This document shows, piece after piece, positions 1-6,120 of a stretch of 30,932 bases of DNA. Location: assembly GCA_902362375.1 (NCBI GenBank), contig CABIVS010000021.1:1-30932 (forward strand), read 5' to 3'. Both the position numbers and the translations under genes were made by a program. Every line of letters begins with the position of its first letter. Position 1 is the stretch's first letter. Source of the DNA: Bacteroidaceae bacterium. Its GTDB lineage: Bacteria; Bacteroidota; Bacteroidia; Bacteroidales; Bacteroidaceae. The notes beneath the pieces are model-generated. The model worked only from the letters and a program-made list of their open reading frames with translations, was not told where the DNA came from and did not search any database.

Positions 1-259
1 TGACATCGGTACCTGTTGCATTGGAAGCATTGACATTGTTTTGCTGCTCATATAGTTGCTTCACACGCGTTGCCTGTTCTTTGGTCACACCTCTACGTGC
101 CAGTTCGGAGGCTAGTTGTTTCTGTTCTTTACCCTGGCGGATGCCATCCTTTACATATTCAAGAACTTGGGAGTCGCTCATGCTTTGAGCCATTAAAGGA
201 GAAAAAACTCCCAGTATCAAAAATAGAAGAAAAGTACGAAAAAGCGTTTGTATTTTCAT
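1..259 (-). CDS. SLBB/Wza-like capsular polysaccharide export protein (N-terminal part)
   Basis: The gene starts at an ATG at 259-257 on the minus strand and runs off the left edge, so only about 86 codons are visible. The product begins with a signal peptide (MKIQTLFRTFLLFLILG..., cleavage near MAQ-S). A charged helical segment follows, including SDSQVLEYVKDG and ASELARRGVTKEQATRVKQ. This opening is typical of Bacteroides periplasmic/outer-membrane polysaccharide export proteins of the Wza/SLBB family, which form the capsule export channel. The conserved polysaccharide-export and SLBB domains would lie outside the window, so the call rests on the N-terminus and on the position 22 bp downstream of upxY, where such genes usually sit in CPS operons. 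The gene should be co-transcribed with upxY and so depend on the invertible promoter at 887-1177. Confidence 0.75.
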   Translation of the reverse strand, partial: MKIQTLFRTFLLFLILGVFSPLMAQSMSDSQVLEYVKDGIRQGKEQKQLASELARRGVTKEQATRVKQLYEQQNNVNASNATGTDV

Positions 260-281
260 CGATCAATTCAAATTAGAAAAA

Positions 282-863
282 TTAGCCCACATGAATGTCT
301 GCAGATTCAACATAACCAATAGGCATATCTACACAGGCACAGCCAAGCATATTCAACCGAACTGCAATCTTACTTTTACCATCAACACTGACCAATTCAC
401 CAACCAGTCCAGTCAAAGGTCCTTTCACAACACGAACTTTTTCGCCACGTGCCAAAGGAGAGCTATTCATACAAATAGCTTCTTCTGAATAATCAAGCAT
501 AAAACGGAAACGAGCCATCTGTTCATCAGGAATCACTGCCGGAGTACTTTCTCCACGCATCACCATATAACGGCTCACTGTAGAAAAGCTTAGAACTTCT
601 TTACGTTCAGATGGATCAGCATGAACAAATACCATCATTGGAAGAAGAACAGATTCAACCATCTTACGACGGTCGCTCCATTGATGAATTTCCTGCTGAA
701 CGGGAACAAAAGAATCAATTCCCATCTTAGATAAACGCTCGGCAACTTTCTTCTCGTGATGCATTCGAACGAGTGCTACATACCAGCGTTTTGAGTGTGC
801 TACGCCTTCCCCTGTCCCACTACTAGACCCGGCATTTACTGATTTCGGTTTTGTTAAAATCAT
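282..863 (-). CDS. upxY: UpxY family capsule-locus transcription antiterminator (NusG-like)
   Basis: This 193-residue protein has a NusG N-terminal-type domain (about residues 25-130, starting RWYVALVRMHHEKKVAERL) and a C-terminal KOW-type segment (RGEKVRVVKGPLTGLVGE). Those are the marks of UpxY proteins, specialised NusG paralogues encoded first in Bacteroides CPS operons. Known UpxY proteins keep RNA polymerase elongating through the untranslated leader of their own CPS locus. The start at 863 lies 24 bp downstream of the left inverted repeat of the invertible segment, so the leader passes directly through that repeat. No upxZ (the usual inhibitor of competing UpxY proteins) follows; the next gene is the export protein. 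With the assembled promoter orientation the gene is probably silent or weakly expressed. Confidence 0.93.
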   Translation of the reverse strand: MILTKPKSVNAGSSSGTGEGVAHSKRWYVALVRMHHEKKVAERLSKMGIDSFVPVQQEIHQWSDRRKMVESVLLPMMVFVHADPSERKEVLSFSTVSRYMVMRGESTPAVIPDEQMARFRFMLDYSEEAICMNSSPLARGEKVRVVKGPLTGLVGELVSVDGKSKIAVRLNMLGCACVDMPIGYVESADIHVG

Positions 864-886
864 ACTTTTTTACCCCATGTTATTCC

Positions 887-906
887 GTTACTTCTTAGGT
901 AACAGA
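887..906 (+). repeat. Left inverted repeat of the invertible segment
   Basis: The sequence is GTTACTTCTTAGGTAACAGA. Within it GTTAC and GTAAC form a small palindrome around a 7-bp asymmetric centre (TTCTTAG), the usual form of a tyrosine-recombinase crossover site: two arm-binding half-sites and an oriented spacer. Its exact reverse complement is at 1158-1177. Confidence 0.93.
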
Positions 907-980
907 CAATATATACACGAAACGCATACTACAGTGAGAATAGAAATCACACACATGACAAAGGCGTATAAAATGGAAAA

Positions 981-1015
981 GCCTAATATTCAATAGGAAA
1001 ACTATTGAATTAGGC
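981..1015 (-). terminator. Hairpin terminator inside the invertible segment
   Basis: Arms of 16 nt (981-996) and 14 nt (1002-1015) pair around a GAAAA loop, with a two-base bulge. Read leftwards, the hairpin is followed by TTTTCCATTTT, as in an intrinsic terminator. Read rightwards it is followed by AATGAAAAAG and has no T-tract. In the assembled orientation it would stop transcripts coming from the recombinase gene before they reach upxY. Confidence 0.7.
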
Positions 1016-1110
1016 AATGAAAAAGTATAGAGCATGGAAATAAGATTATTTCATGTTCAGACAATTTTTTGCTCTATGTTTTAGATAAAACGAAAAAAAG
1101 TGGAAGAATA

Positions 1111-1143
1111 TTTGCTTACTATTCGTGTTTTTGCCTATCTTTG
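1111..1143 (+). promoter_or_regulatory. Bacteroides promoter inside the invertible segment, pointing away from upxY
   Basis: TTTG at 1111-1114 is followed after 21 bp by TATCTTTG at 1136-1143, matching the Bacteroides -33 (TTTG) and -7 (TAnnTTTG) consensus with normal spacing. Transcription would start near 1150 and cross the right repeat into the 3' end of the recombinase gene in antisense. Inversion would aim it at upxY. Confidence 0.8.
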
Positions 1144-1157
1144 CGTCAAATTTAAGT

Positions 1158-1177
1158 TCTGTTACCTAAGAAGTAAC
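1158..1177 (-). repeat. Right inverted repeat of the invertible segment
   Basis: The plus strand reads TCTGTTACCTAAGAAGTAAC, the exact reverse complement of 887-906. Identity ends at both borders: position 907 does not pair with 1157, nor 886 with 1178. The repeat is therefore exactly 20 bp, and the opposite spacer orientation predicts inversion rather than excision. Confidence 0.93.
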
Positions 1178-1215
1178 ACACATATTTTACTTCTGATTAT
1201 CAATATTTTATATAT

Positions 1216-2175
1216 CTACCATCTGTCTACACAACAGTTCCTCACGTAAGATAAATTCCCTTTATTTACCTCTGTACGTTCTTTAAGCCCGAAGCCTTTT
1301 AAATAGATTTGTGTGGTTTTTATAGATTTGTGTCCCAATGATTCACTAATCATTTCAATCGATACTCCCCGATACTTCGCGGTCGTTGCCCAAGAATGGC
1401 GAAGTGTGTAAGAAGTGACAGGAGATTTCAAACGTAAAGCTCTCGCTAAGTCTTTTAAACGGTTGTTGAATCGACGAAGGGCAGACTGGTATTCCCGATA
1501 AGCCCTTTCATCCGTCCGTTTCTTATCACTACTAAGAATATCAAACAAATAATCCGGAGAATCAGGATGAGAATCCTGATTACTACGAAGCCGGTTAATC
1601 ATTTCCTTTGCAGTATCAAGTATTTCCACACTCATCGGAGTTTTGGTCTTGATACGGTTATACCGTAACACATTCTGATCTAAAGCTGATTTCTCCAGAT
1701 GAGCTAAATCCGCGAATGACATTCCACAGAATTGAAACATCAGGGCAGCAATAGCCTGCGTTCGACGCAAACGCTCCGATTTGGGATCCTCATACAGAAG
1801 TCTACGTAATTCACCGATAGGCAAAGCTTTCTTTTGGCGAACATCTACTCCCGTATAAACATCATGAAACAACCGAGGCACATAAGGTGCACTACCCGCT
1901 TCTACTCCCCGGTTATAAATACTACGAAGCATACGCATATACGTAGAAATCGTATTAGGCTTCAAACCACACTCATAAAGATACTGCCCGTAACGTCGTA
2001 AACGTTCGCGGGTGACCTGTCGGAACGACACATGGGACGTGCCACAAAATTTGCTAAAAGAGAAAATAGCATTCTTATAGACATGCGCTGTAGAATGCCT
2101 CCCTTCCTTCCGCAAACGACCGATGTAGAACTCTGCACATCGGCTAAATCCATTTTTGTTCATCATTTGCATCAC
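1216..2175 (-). CDS. Tyrosine recombinase, likely invertase of the capsule promoter
   Basis: This 319-residue protein has an N-terminal SAM-like core-binding domain (about 1-105) and a C-terminal phage-integrase catalytic domain. Visible catalytic residues are R259 (in LRHSWAT), H282 (in SLGHKS) and Y291 (in TTQIYL). The canonical first histidine of HxxR is not evident, as in many Bacteroides integrases. The usual first catalytic arginine position, by alignment with the Bacteroides RGMSF motif, is C150 (FQFCGMSFADL). The gene ends 39 bp from the right inverted repeat, so the nearest target is the invertible CPS promoter. Several in-frame ATGs lie at the start (residues 1, 2, 4 and 5), so the exact start is uncertain by a few codons. 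Recombinases of this type can act locally or on several CPS promoters in trans. Confidence 0.88.
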   Translation of the reverse strand: MMQMMNKNGFSRCAEFYIGRLRKEGRHSTAHVYKNAIFSFSKFCGTSHVSFRQVTRERLRRYGQYLYECGLKPNTISTYMRMLRSIYNRGVEAGSAPYVPRLFHDVYTGVDVRQKKALPIGELRRLLYEDPKSERLRRTQAIAALMFQFCGMSFADLAHLEKSALDQNVLRYNRIKTKTPMSVEILDTAKEMINRLRSNQDSHPDSPDYLFDILSSDKKRTDERAYREYQSALRRFNNRLKDLARALRLKSPVTSYTLRHSWATTAKYRGVSIEMISESLGHKSIKTTQIYLKGFGLKERTEVNKGNLSYVRNCCVDRW

Positions 2176-2277
2176 TAGTTATTTTATATATATACCATTT
2201 GGCAAGCGGCAAAAAAACAAATCTTTTTGCATACCTGACACGTACTTACCAGATGTAGTCTTATTTTTCATCATTTT

Positions 2278-2285
2278 TAACTTTG
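2278..2285 (+). promoter_or_regulatory. Candidate -7 element for the accessory genes beside the capsule locus
   Basis: TAACTTTG matches the Bacteroides -7 consensus 16 bp before the ATG at 2302. No clear TTTG is found 19-21 bp upstream, and the predicted leader would be only about 10 nt, so this is tentative. Confidence 0.4.
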
Positions 2286-2301
2286 TTAAAATCAGCAAAT
2301 T

Positions 2302-2703
2302 ATGGCTAGTAAAAAAACAAATCACAGAGAGTCTAAAACACAAGTAAAAAACGGTGCTCAAAACCAGAAAAAAGAGGGAAGAGCACATCAGAAAGGGGAA
2401 ATTATCAGTAGGGATGAACTAGAAAAAAGAGGCGGGCTCACCGGAGATCCAACAGCTTTGCTGGCGGTATACCTACACAAGTTTGAGGAAGGAGAAACTC
2501 ATGTCAACTACTCCAAAAAACTCAAAGATTTAGCTGAACATATCTATGAGAAAGAAATATTATACATACCCAAGCATGGAGGTTATAAGCTAATGGAAGT
2601 CAGCAGTATAGAAACAGAATTATCTGTTATCAGAAGAGCCAAACGGGAACAGTTGGAAGAGGAAGAAAGACAGACGAAAGAGAAAGTATCAAACAGGTAT
2701 TGA
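2302..2703 (+). CDS. Small charged protein of unknown function
   Basis: This 133-residue protein has no domain I recognise. The first 45 residues are rich in Lys, Gln and Asn (KKTNHRESKTQVKNG...) and probably disordered. A middle segment (about 48-100: DPTALLAVYLHKFEEGE...SKKLKDLAEHIYEKEI) looks helical and folded. The C-terminal 25 residues are a highly charged helix (RRAKREQLEEEERQTKEK). There is no signal peptide or membrane segment, so it is presumably cytoplasmic. It is divergent from the recombinase and heads the rightward accessory genes. The lack of overlapping alternatives and the coding-like amino acid use support it as a real gene, although the short leader leaves the start uncertain. 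Confidence 0.6.
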   Translation: MASKKTNHRESKTQVKNGAQNQKKEGRAHQKGEIISRDELEKRGGLTGDPTALLAVYLHKFEEGETHVNYSKKLKDLAEHIYEKEILYIPKHGGYKLMEVSSIETELSVIRRAKREQLEEEERQTKEKVSNRY

Positions 2704-2748
2704 CAAAAATAATTGTGCAGGTAAAATGCAAGCTCTACTTTTGACGCC

Positions 2749-2846
2749 GTTTTAAGCCGGCTAAAAACAGAGAATTATATCCCAGAAAAATAGTGACGCT
2801 ATCCGGTTGAGATGGCGTCACTATATCCCCCATATAGCGTCACTAT
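2749..2846. repeat. Palindrome plus three GCGTCACTAT iteron-like repeats
   Basis: In the 201-bp gap before 2905, the 10-bp word GCGTCACTAT occurs at 2815-2824 and 2837-2846, 22 bp apart (about two helical turns). Its reverse complement is at 2790-2799. The matches are exact, and flanking bases are partly shared (ATAG before, TATA or ATC after). A 20-bp near-palindrome centred on AGCCGGCT lies at 2749-2768. The arrangement resembles protein-binding iterons or an operator more than a simple terminator. The gene two positions downstream has a replication-initiator-like winged-helix domain (DUF4373), a plausible but untested binder. Confidence 0.65.
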
Positions 2847-2904
2847 CTTTCAGGAAGTATTCTCACTTCACTAAACACGCATTTTTAATTTTAATTATTT
2901 TTCA

Positions 2905-3249
2905 ATGAAAAGAAAAATCGACAAAAGCAAGATTGCATCTTGCAAATTAGTATGGAAAAAACGTATTGTATCCGAAAAAGGATTCTCGGAAAAATATGCT
3001 GAAAGAATAGTGCAAAAGTGCATAGAATTGATAGAACGCATGCAGTATGGAAATGCCATGATAGCTTTTTATAAACAAGACGGCACATTCTGCATGGAAC
3101 AAGGCACGTTGGTAGGATACGAAAAAGTCTTTCATCGAGAGTATCAAAACACGCCAAGGCAAGAGTCCATCGTCTATTGGAGTACAGAACAACATGCATG
3201 GAGAAGATTTATGATTGGAAACCTGCTCGAATGGAAAGCGATTGTGTAA
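2905..3249 (+). CDS. DUF2693-like small protein (SH3-like fold)
   Basis: This 114-residue protein has a lysine-rich helical N-terminus (about 1-50) and then a beta-rich segment (about 50-110). The segment's pattern (MIAFYKQDGTFCMEQGTLVG ... IVYWSTEQHAWRRFMIGNLL) is like that of DUF2693/SH3-fold proteins common on Bacteroides accessory DNA: a strand ending in a DGT turn, a GTL strand, then a YW..E...WR.F strand pair. Function is unknown. It is 23 bp upstream of the DUF4373 gene and probably co-transcribed with it. Its leader carries the GCGTCACTAT cluster. The family assignment is from pattern memory only. Confidence 0.6.
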   Translation: MKRKIDKSKIASCKLVWKKRIVSEKGFSEKYAERIVQKCIELIERMQYGNAMIAFYKQDGTFCMEQGTLVGYEKVFHREYQNTPRQESIVYWSTEQHAWRRFMIGNLLEWKAIV

Positions 3250-3272
3250 TTTACAATAAAAAAGATTGAATA

Positions 3273-4049
3273 ATGAGTATGATTAACAAAGGGATACCTT
3301 ATTTCCCGACACCTGCAAACTTTTTCGATGAAGAAGTCATGGAATTATTAGAAGCCAAATATGGAATGTTAGCCTCTTACATCGTATTGAGATTACTTTG
3401 CAAAATCTATAAAGAAGGGTATTATATCTCTTGGGGAAAAGAACAAAGTCTGATTTTTATCCGTAAAATTGGTGGAGGAATCAAAGAGGATATGATGGAA
3501 AAAATTGTTGAACTATTGCTGGAAAAGGGATTCTTTCATAAAGAGACTTACGACCGGTATGGAGTTTTGACTTCGAAACAAATTCAAAAAGTCTGGCTGG
3601 AAGCTACGGTACGCAGGAAAATTGATTTCTCTCAATTACCTTATTTGTTAGATAGCAAACCAAAAAACGGGAAACAAAAAGAGGATACGAACCCGGAAAA
3701 TGTAGACATTTTATCGACTCAAGAAGAGTTGAGTTCAGAAAATGCAGACATTTCCCGACAAACTAAACTAAACCAAACTAAACTAAATCATGAAGAAGAA
3801 GAAAACAACGTTGTTTCGATTGAAATTCCGGGGTATGCCTACAATCTGGCTACACACAACATAGCAGGATTGATGGAGAGCCTGAACAACCATAAAGTGA
3901 CTGACCAGAAAGAGAAACAAACGATTCTCCGGCTATCGGATTATGGCAGAAAAGGCACGCAGATATGGAAACTACTTTCAAATACGTCATGGAGCAAAAT
4001 TGGAGCACCAGGAAAGTATATCATTGCTGCGCTGACAAATAAACGGTAA
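3273..4049 (+). CDS. DUF4373 domain protein (Lin1244/Lin1753-like, winged-helix)
   Basis: This 258-residue protein has an N-terminal DUF4373 domain (about residues 5-105). Conserved phrases include GIPYFPTPANFFDEE, YIVLRLLCKIYKEGYYI, a GGG/GDG-type turn, and a GFF......GVLTSKQIQK strand-helix. The domain is related to DnaD/replication-initiator winged helices from phages and plasmids. The middle (about 130-180) is a low-complexity Asn/Glu/Lys linker containing the tandem QTKLNQTKLN. The C-terminus (about 185-258) is predicted helical (LSDYGRKGTQIWKLLSNTSWSKIGAPGKYII). Such genes often sit beside Bacteroides CPS loci and on integrated elements. An ATG two codons later (3279) is an alternative start. 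No transposase or partition gene is nearby, so it may be a relic of an integrated element kept next to the capsule switch. Confidence 0.8.
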   Translation: MSMINKGIPYFPTPANFFDEEVMELLEAKYGMLASYIVLRLLCKIYKEGYYISWGKEQSLIFIRKIGGGIKEDMMEKIVELLLEKGFFHKETYDRYGVLTSKQIQKVWLEATVRRKIDFSQLPYLLDSKPKNGKQKEDTNPENVDILSTQEELSSENADISRQTKLNQTKLNHEEEENNVVSIEIPGYAYNLATHNIAGLMESLNNHKVTDQKEKQTILRLSDYGRKGTQIWKLLSNTSWSKIGAPGKYIIAALTNKR

Positions 4050-4062
4050 AAGCACTAAAAAA

Positions 4063-4096
4063 ATATCCGGATGCCCACAAAAGGACACCCGGATAT
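4063..4096. terminator. Bidirectional terminator between convergent genes
   Basis: ATATCCGG at 4063-4070 pairs with CCGGATAT at 4089-4096, with extra imperfect pairing inside. Leftwards it is followed by a T-run (complement of 4057-4062); rightwards by CACTCTCTTTTT. It lies between the DUF4373 gene and the heparin lyase gene, which converge here. Confidence 0.75.
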
Positions 4097-4121
4097 CACT
4101 CTCTTTTTACCTTCTGACTAA

Positions 4122-5300
4122 TTACCTTTCTGAATAGTTTGTCAGATTGTAACATACCGGCTTAGTGCTATTACCTACACGGTAGATACCGAACTTGAAG
4201 TAATAACCATCATCGTCGTTACGTCCAATCATGATTTTTTCATTGTCTACAATGTGTTTACTAACCTTTTTCCCTTTTTCCTGATAGTCCATCTGCACAT
4301 CGAGCATGCCCGGTTTTACAATCGTTTCCGCCTCTTTGCCATAAACTGTCCAGTCAATATGAATGCGGAATGTAATCCAGCAGTCTTTCGGAAAATCGGC
4401 ATAAGGCATTTTGTAAGCAATGGTCGATGCTTTATAGTCTGATGTTACAGGTTTCATAATCGGTGTTTTTTCGGGATTTGCGTTGCAACGGTCATCTTTA
4501 TCCGTCAGCCACTTACGGTCGGAATTTGCTTTGATATAGAACCATCCACCGGAGAACCCGAACGCCAATGGAGGATAGCCTCCTTGTTCCACGAGCCATC
4601 CGTTAGCCTTTCCGGCCTGATATACAGGATTTCCTTGCTTGTCTTTTAACGGGTTACCTTGTTTATCCAGCTTGGCTACTTTCTCGTGCCCTTCATTCTT
4701 TTTGAAAATCGTAGTCTTTTCCAGTTCAACGAACTCGTCAATCGTCAGTTTTTTCACTTCACCCTGTGGAGTCTGTACCAATGTACGATCCGGCATTCCA
4801 TGCCATTGAGCAAAAATTGTCGAGACATCGCTACCCAATGAAGAAGGAATATATACGGAAAACTCATAGTCGCGGGAAGCTCCTTGCGGACAAATGCCTT
4901 TCCCATGATGATATACGGTTTTAGTGATCTGCGCTTTCTGATAAACATCGGCAGGCAGACCTTTGAAATCATCGGAAGTTGCATAACAATAAGAGAATTC
5001 CGCACGCCCTTTTGTTTCCCCTTTGGCATATCCTGACAGGGTGTTATCATCTTCCTTCAATTCAAAACGATAAGAAGGTTTACCATTGAACAGACGTGTA
5101 AAGTCGCGTTGAATTGCATGAGACTTTTTAGTCCCTACTGCTACCCAGCAATCGTCTATAATTTGATTGACGCGTGCCGAATCCGCCTGCACATTTACCC
5201 GTTCGGTAAGCGGAACCAATGTTTGTGTATCTTTGGTTTGAGCGGTCAGTGCCGTACATCCTACTGCTACCACACAGATAGCAAAAATGTTTTTCTTCAT
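4122..5300 (-). CDS. Heparin lyase I (polysaccharide lyase family 13)
   Basis: This 392-residue protein has a signal peptide (MKKNIFAICVVAVGCTALTAQ). It eliminatively cleaves highly sulfated heparin between hexosamine and 2-O-sulfated iduronate. The family-defining segment FAQWHGMPDRT contains the catalytic histidine (H167 here, corresponding, from memory, to H151 of mature B. thetaiotaomicron heparinase I). The C-terminal GYYFKFGIYRVG carries the catalytic tyrosine. YHHGKG and KANSDRKWLTDKDDRCN are also typical of PL13. Length is normal. It contains a short DKQGNP duplication in the middle that I also recall in the B. thetaiotaomicron enzyme. A -7 element lies 30 bp upstream (5330-5337), so it is transcribed separately from the DUF4738 gene. 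In B. thetaiotaomicron this lyase lies apart from the main heparin PUL but belongs to its regulon; the HTCS at 26434 is the likely regulator. Confidence 0.95.
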   Translation of the reverse strand: MKKNIFAICVVAVGCTALTAQTKDTQTLVPLTERVNVQADSARVNQIIDDCWVAVGTKKSHAIQRDFTRLFNGKPSYRFELKEDDNTLSGYAKGETKGRAEFSYCYATSDDFKGLPADVYQKAQITKTVYHHGKGICPQGASRDYEFSVYIPSSLGSDVSTIFAQWHGMPDRTLVQTPQGEVKKLTIDEFVELEKTTIFKKNEGHEKVAKLDKQGNPLKDKQGNPVYQAGKANGWLVEQGGYPPLAFGFSGGWFYIKANSDRKWLTDKDDRCNANPEKTPIMKPVTSDYKASTIAYKMPYADFPKDCWITFRIHIDWTVYGKEAETIVKPGMLDVQMDYQEKGKKVSKHIVDNEKIMIGRNDDDGYYFKFGIYRVGNSTKPVCYNLTNYSER

Positions 5301-5329
5301 TCTATTCGGTATTAAGTTTGTTGACGGTG

Positions 5330-5337
5330 CAAAAATA
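5330..5337 (-). promoter_or_regulatory. Candidate -7 element of the heparin lyase gene
   Basis: Minus-strand TATTTTTG matches TAnnTTTG 30 bp upstream of the lyase ATG. It coincides with the T-run of the terminator at 5340-5364, so one gene's end and the next gene's promoter overlap. No clear -33 TTTG is present, suggesting that an activator may be needed. Confidence 0.5.
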
Positions 5338-5339
5338 CG

Positions 5340-5364
5340 AAAGGCAACCCCATCGGCTGCCTTT
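5340..5364 (-). terminator. Terminator of the DUF4738 lipoprotein gene
   Basis: AAAGGCA (5340-5346) pairs with TGCCTTT (5358-5364) around an 11-nt loop. Read leftwards it is followed by CGTATTTTTG. It separates the lipoprotein gene from the heparin lyase gene. The opposite side also carries a short T-run (CTTTTG). Confidence 0.6.
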
Positions 5365-5423
5365 CTTTTGTCTCAAATGTTTTCACATTTGTGCAATTTT
5401 ACTGTCAACACCCGCCTACAAGC

Positions 5424-5975
5424 CTAATTGGGCGCTTCGTCGTTATAATCTTCTTCAAGCATATCCACTTTCTGTATACTCATTTTTCCATCAGCGGTGA
5501 CCGTTATGGAAAGCGGCATATATAAATCTGTCTGCGGATAACAAACACTCGCAGCGTAGACAATTCCCTGCGGAGTAGTCTTGTCATATACAATGCCTTC
5601 CAATATGGACTTAGACAGGAAGTTCGCATCGACTACCGATGAAAAATCATTCTTGGTAAAGGTCCTGTTCAACACGGTTTCGTTACCACGCGTCAGGTGC
5701 AACACTATTTTATTGTCGACATAGGTATCTCCCATCTCGTTTGTCACATGGGGCAGATTTTCATCCGGAGTACGCGAAACGAGGGAATGATAATCTTTTC
5801 CCTTAAACTTAAAGTCGGTTTCGCTCTTAGACGTCTGCATACGCTGCAATCCGTGAGCATCCACACTATCCATCATTGCCAGTGTCGACTTATTATCTGA
5901 AGATCCTTTTTTACCGCCACATGCACTCACAGCCACTGCCAACGGCAATAAAAGCCAATAAATTAGTTTTCTCAT
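5424..5975 (-). CDS. DUF4738 domain lipoprotein
   Basis: This 183-residue protein has a lipoprotein signal (MRKLIYWLLLPLAVAVSAC, lipobox VSAC, Cys at residue 19) followed by a polar Gly/Ser/Lys linker. The remainder is a beta-rich domain with DNKIVLHLTRGNETVLNRTFTKNDFSSVV and YMPLSITVTADGKMSIQKVDMLEED, which I associate with DUF4738 in Bacteroides; function is unknown. It would be anchored in the outer or inner membrane, facing the periplasm unless exported. It lies upstream of heparin lyase I in the same direction but is separated from it by a terminator, so a functional link is not implied. The ATPase gene starts divergently 145 bp away. Confidence 0.75.
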   Translation of the reverse strand: MRKLIYWLLLPLAVAVSACGGKKGSSDNKSTLAMMDSVDAHGLQRMQTSKSETDFKFKGKDYHSLVSRTPDENLPHVTNEMGDTYVDNKIVLHLTRGNETVLNRTFTKNDFSSVVDANFLSKSILEGIVYDKTTPQGIVYAASVCYPQTDLYMPLSITVTADGKMSIQKVDMLEEDYNDEAPN

Positions 5976-6054
5976 ATGTAAGTTTTCTGTTTATAAATAG
6001 ATAGCAAAGGAACAAAAAGAGCGGGATATTTACAAGTGTAACCGACATTTTTCC

Positions 6055-6062
6055 TACATTTG
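6055..6062 (+). promoter_or_regulatory. Candidate -7 element of the ATPase/HNH defence operon
   Basis: TACATTTG matches TAnnTTTG 58 bp before the ATPase ATG, in the 145-bp divergent intergenic region. No TTTG is found at the expected upstream distance. The leader has no obvious structured RNA or retron-like msr/msd sequence. Confidence 0.45.
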
Positions 6063-6120
6063 CGAATGTAATACAGAAGATAATTAATACCAAACGTCCT
6101 ATTGGATAACTATTTTAACC

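Larger units (their letters stand above)
887..1177. promoter_or_regulatory. Invertible capsule promoter segment (phase-variation switch)
   Basis: Two perfect 20-bp inverted repeats (887-906 and 1158-1177) enclose 251 bp of AT-rich non-coding DNA. The segment lies between upxY, transcribed leftwards, and a tyrosine recombinase gene. Inside are a rightward Bacteroides promoter (1111-1143) and a hairpin (981-1015). This is the layout of phase-variable CPS promoters in Bacteroides, where recombinase-driven inversion switches the operon. Here the promoter faces right, away from upxY, so the assembled state reads as OFF. After inversion the -7 element would map to about 921-928 and transcription would enter upxY with a leader of roughly 50 nt. 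A minus-strand TAAATTTG at 1147-1154 could be a weak leftward -7 element, but no TTTG lies at the right distance. Confidence 0.9.

Noticed and set aside
70..276. Rightward 68-residue open frame
   Set aside because: It overlaps the start of the leftward export protein gene, which has a proper signal peptide and family-like sequence; the rightward frame has neither.
1147..1154. Leftward TAAATTTG inside the invertible segment as an ON promoter for upxY
   Set aside because: No TTTG lies 19-21 bp upstream (it would fall in the right repeat), and the hairpin at 981-1015 would terminate its transcript. The rightward promoter is a much better match.
2787..2850. GCGTCACTAT repeats as a CRISPR array
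   Set aside because: The repeats are only 10 bp, mixed in orientation and about 22-25 bp apart, with no cas genes; iteron or operator sites fit better.
4617..4672. DKQGNP duplication in heparin lyase I as a recent repeat expansion
   Set aside because: The two copies use different codons, and I recall a similar repeat in the B. thetaiotaomicron enzyme, so it is old and family-typical.
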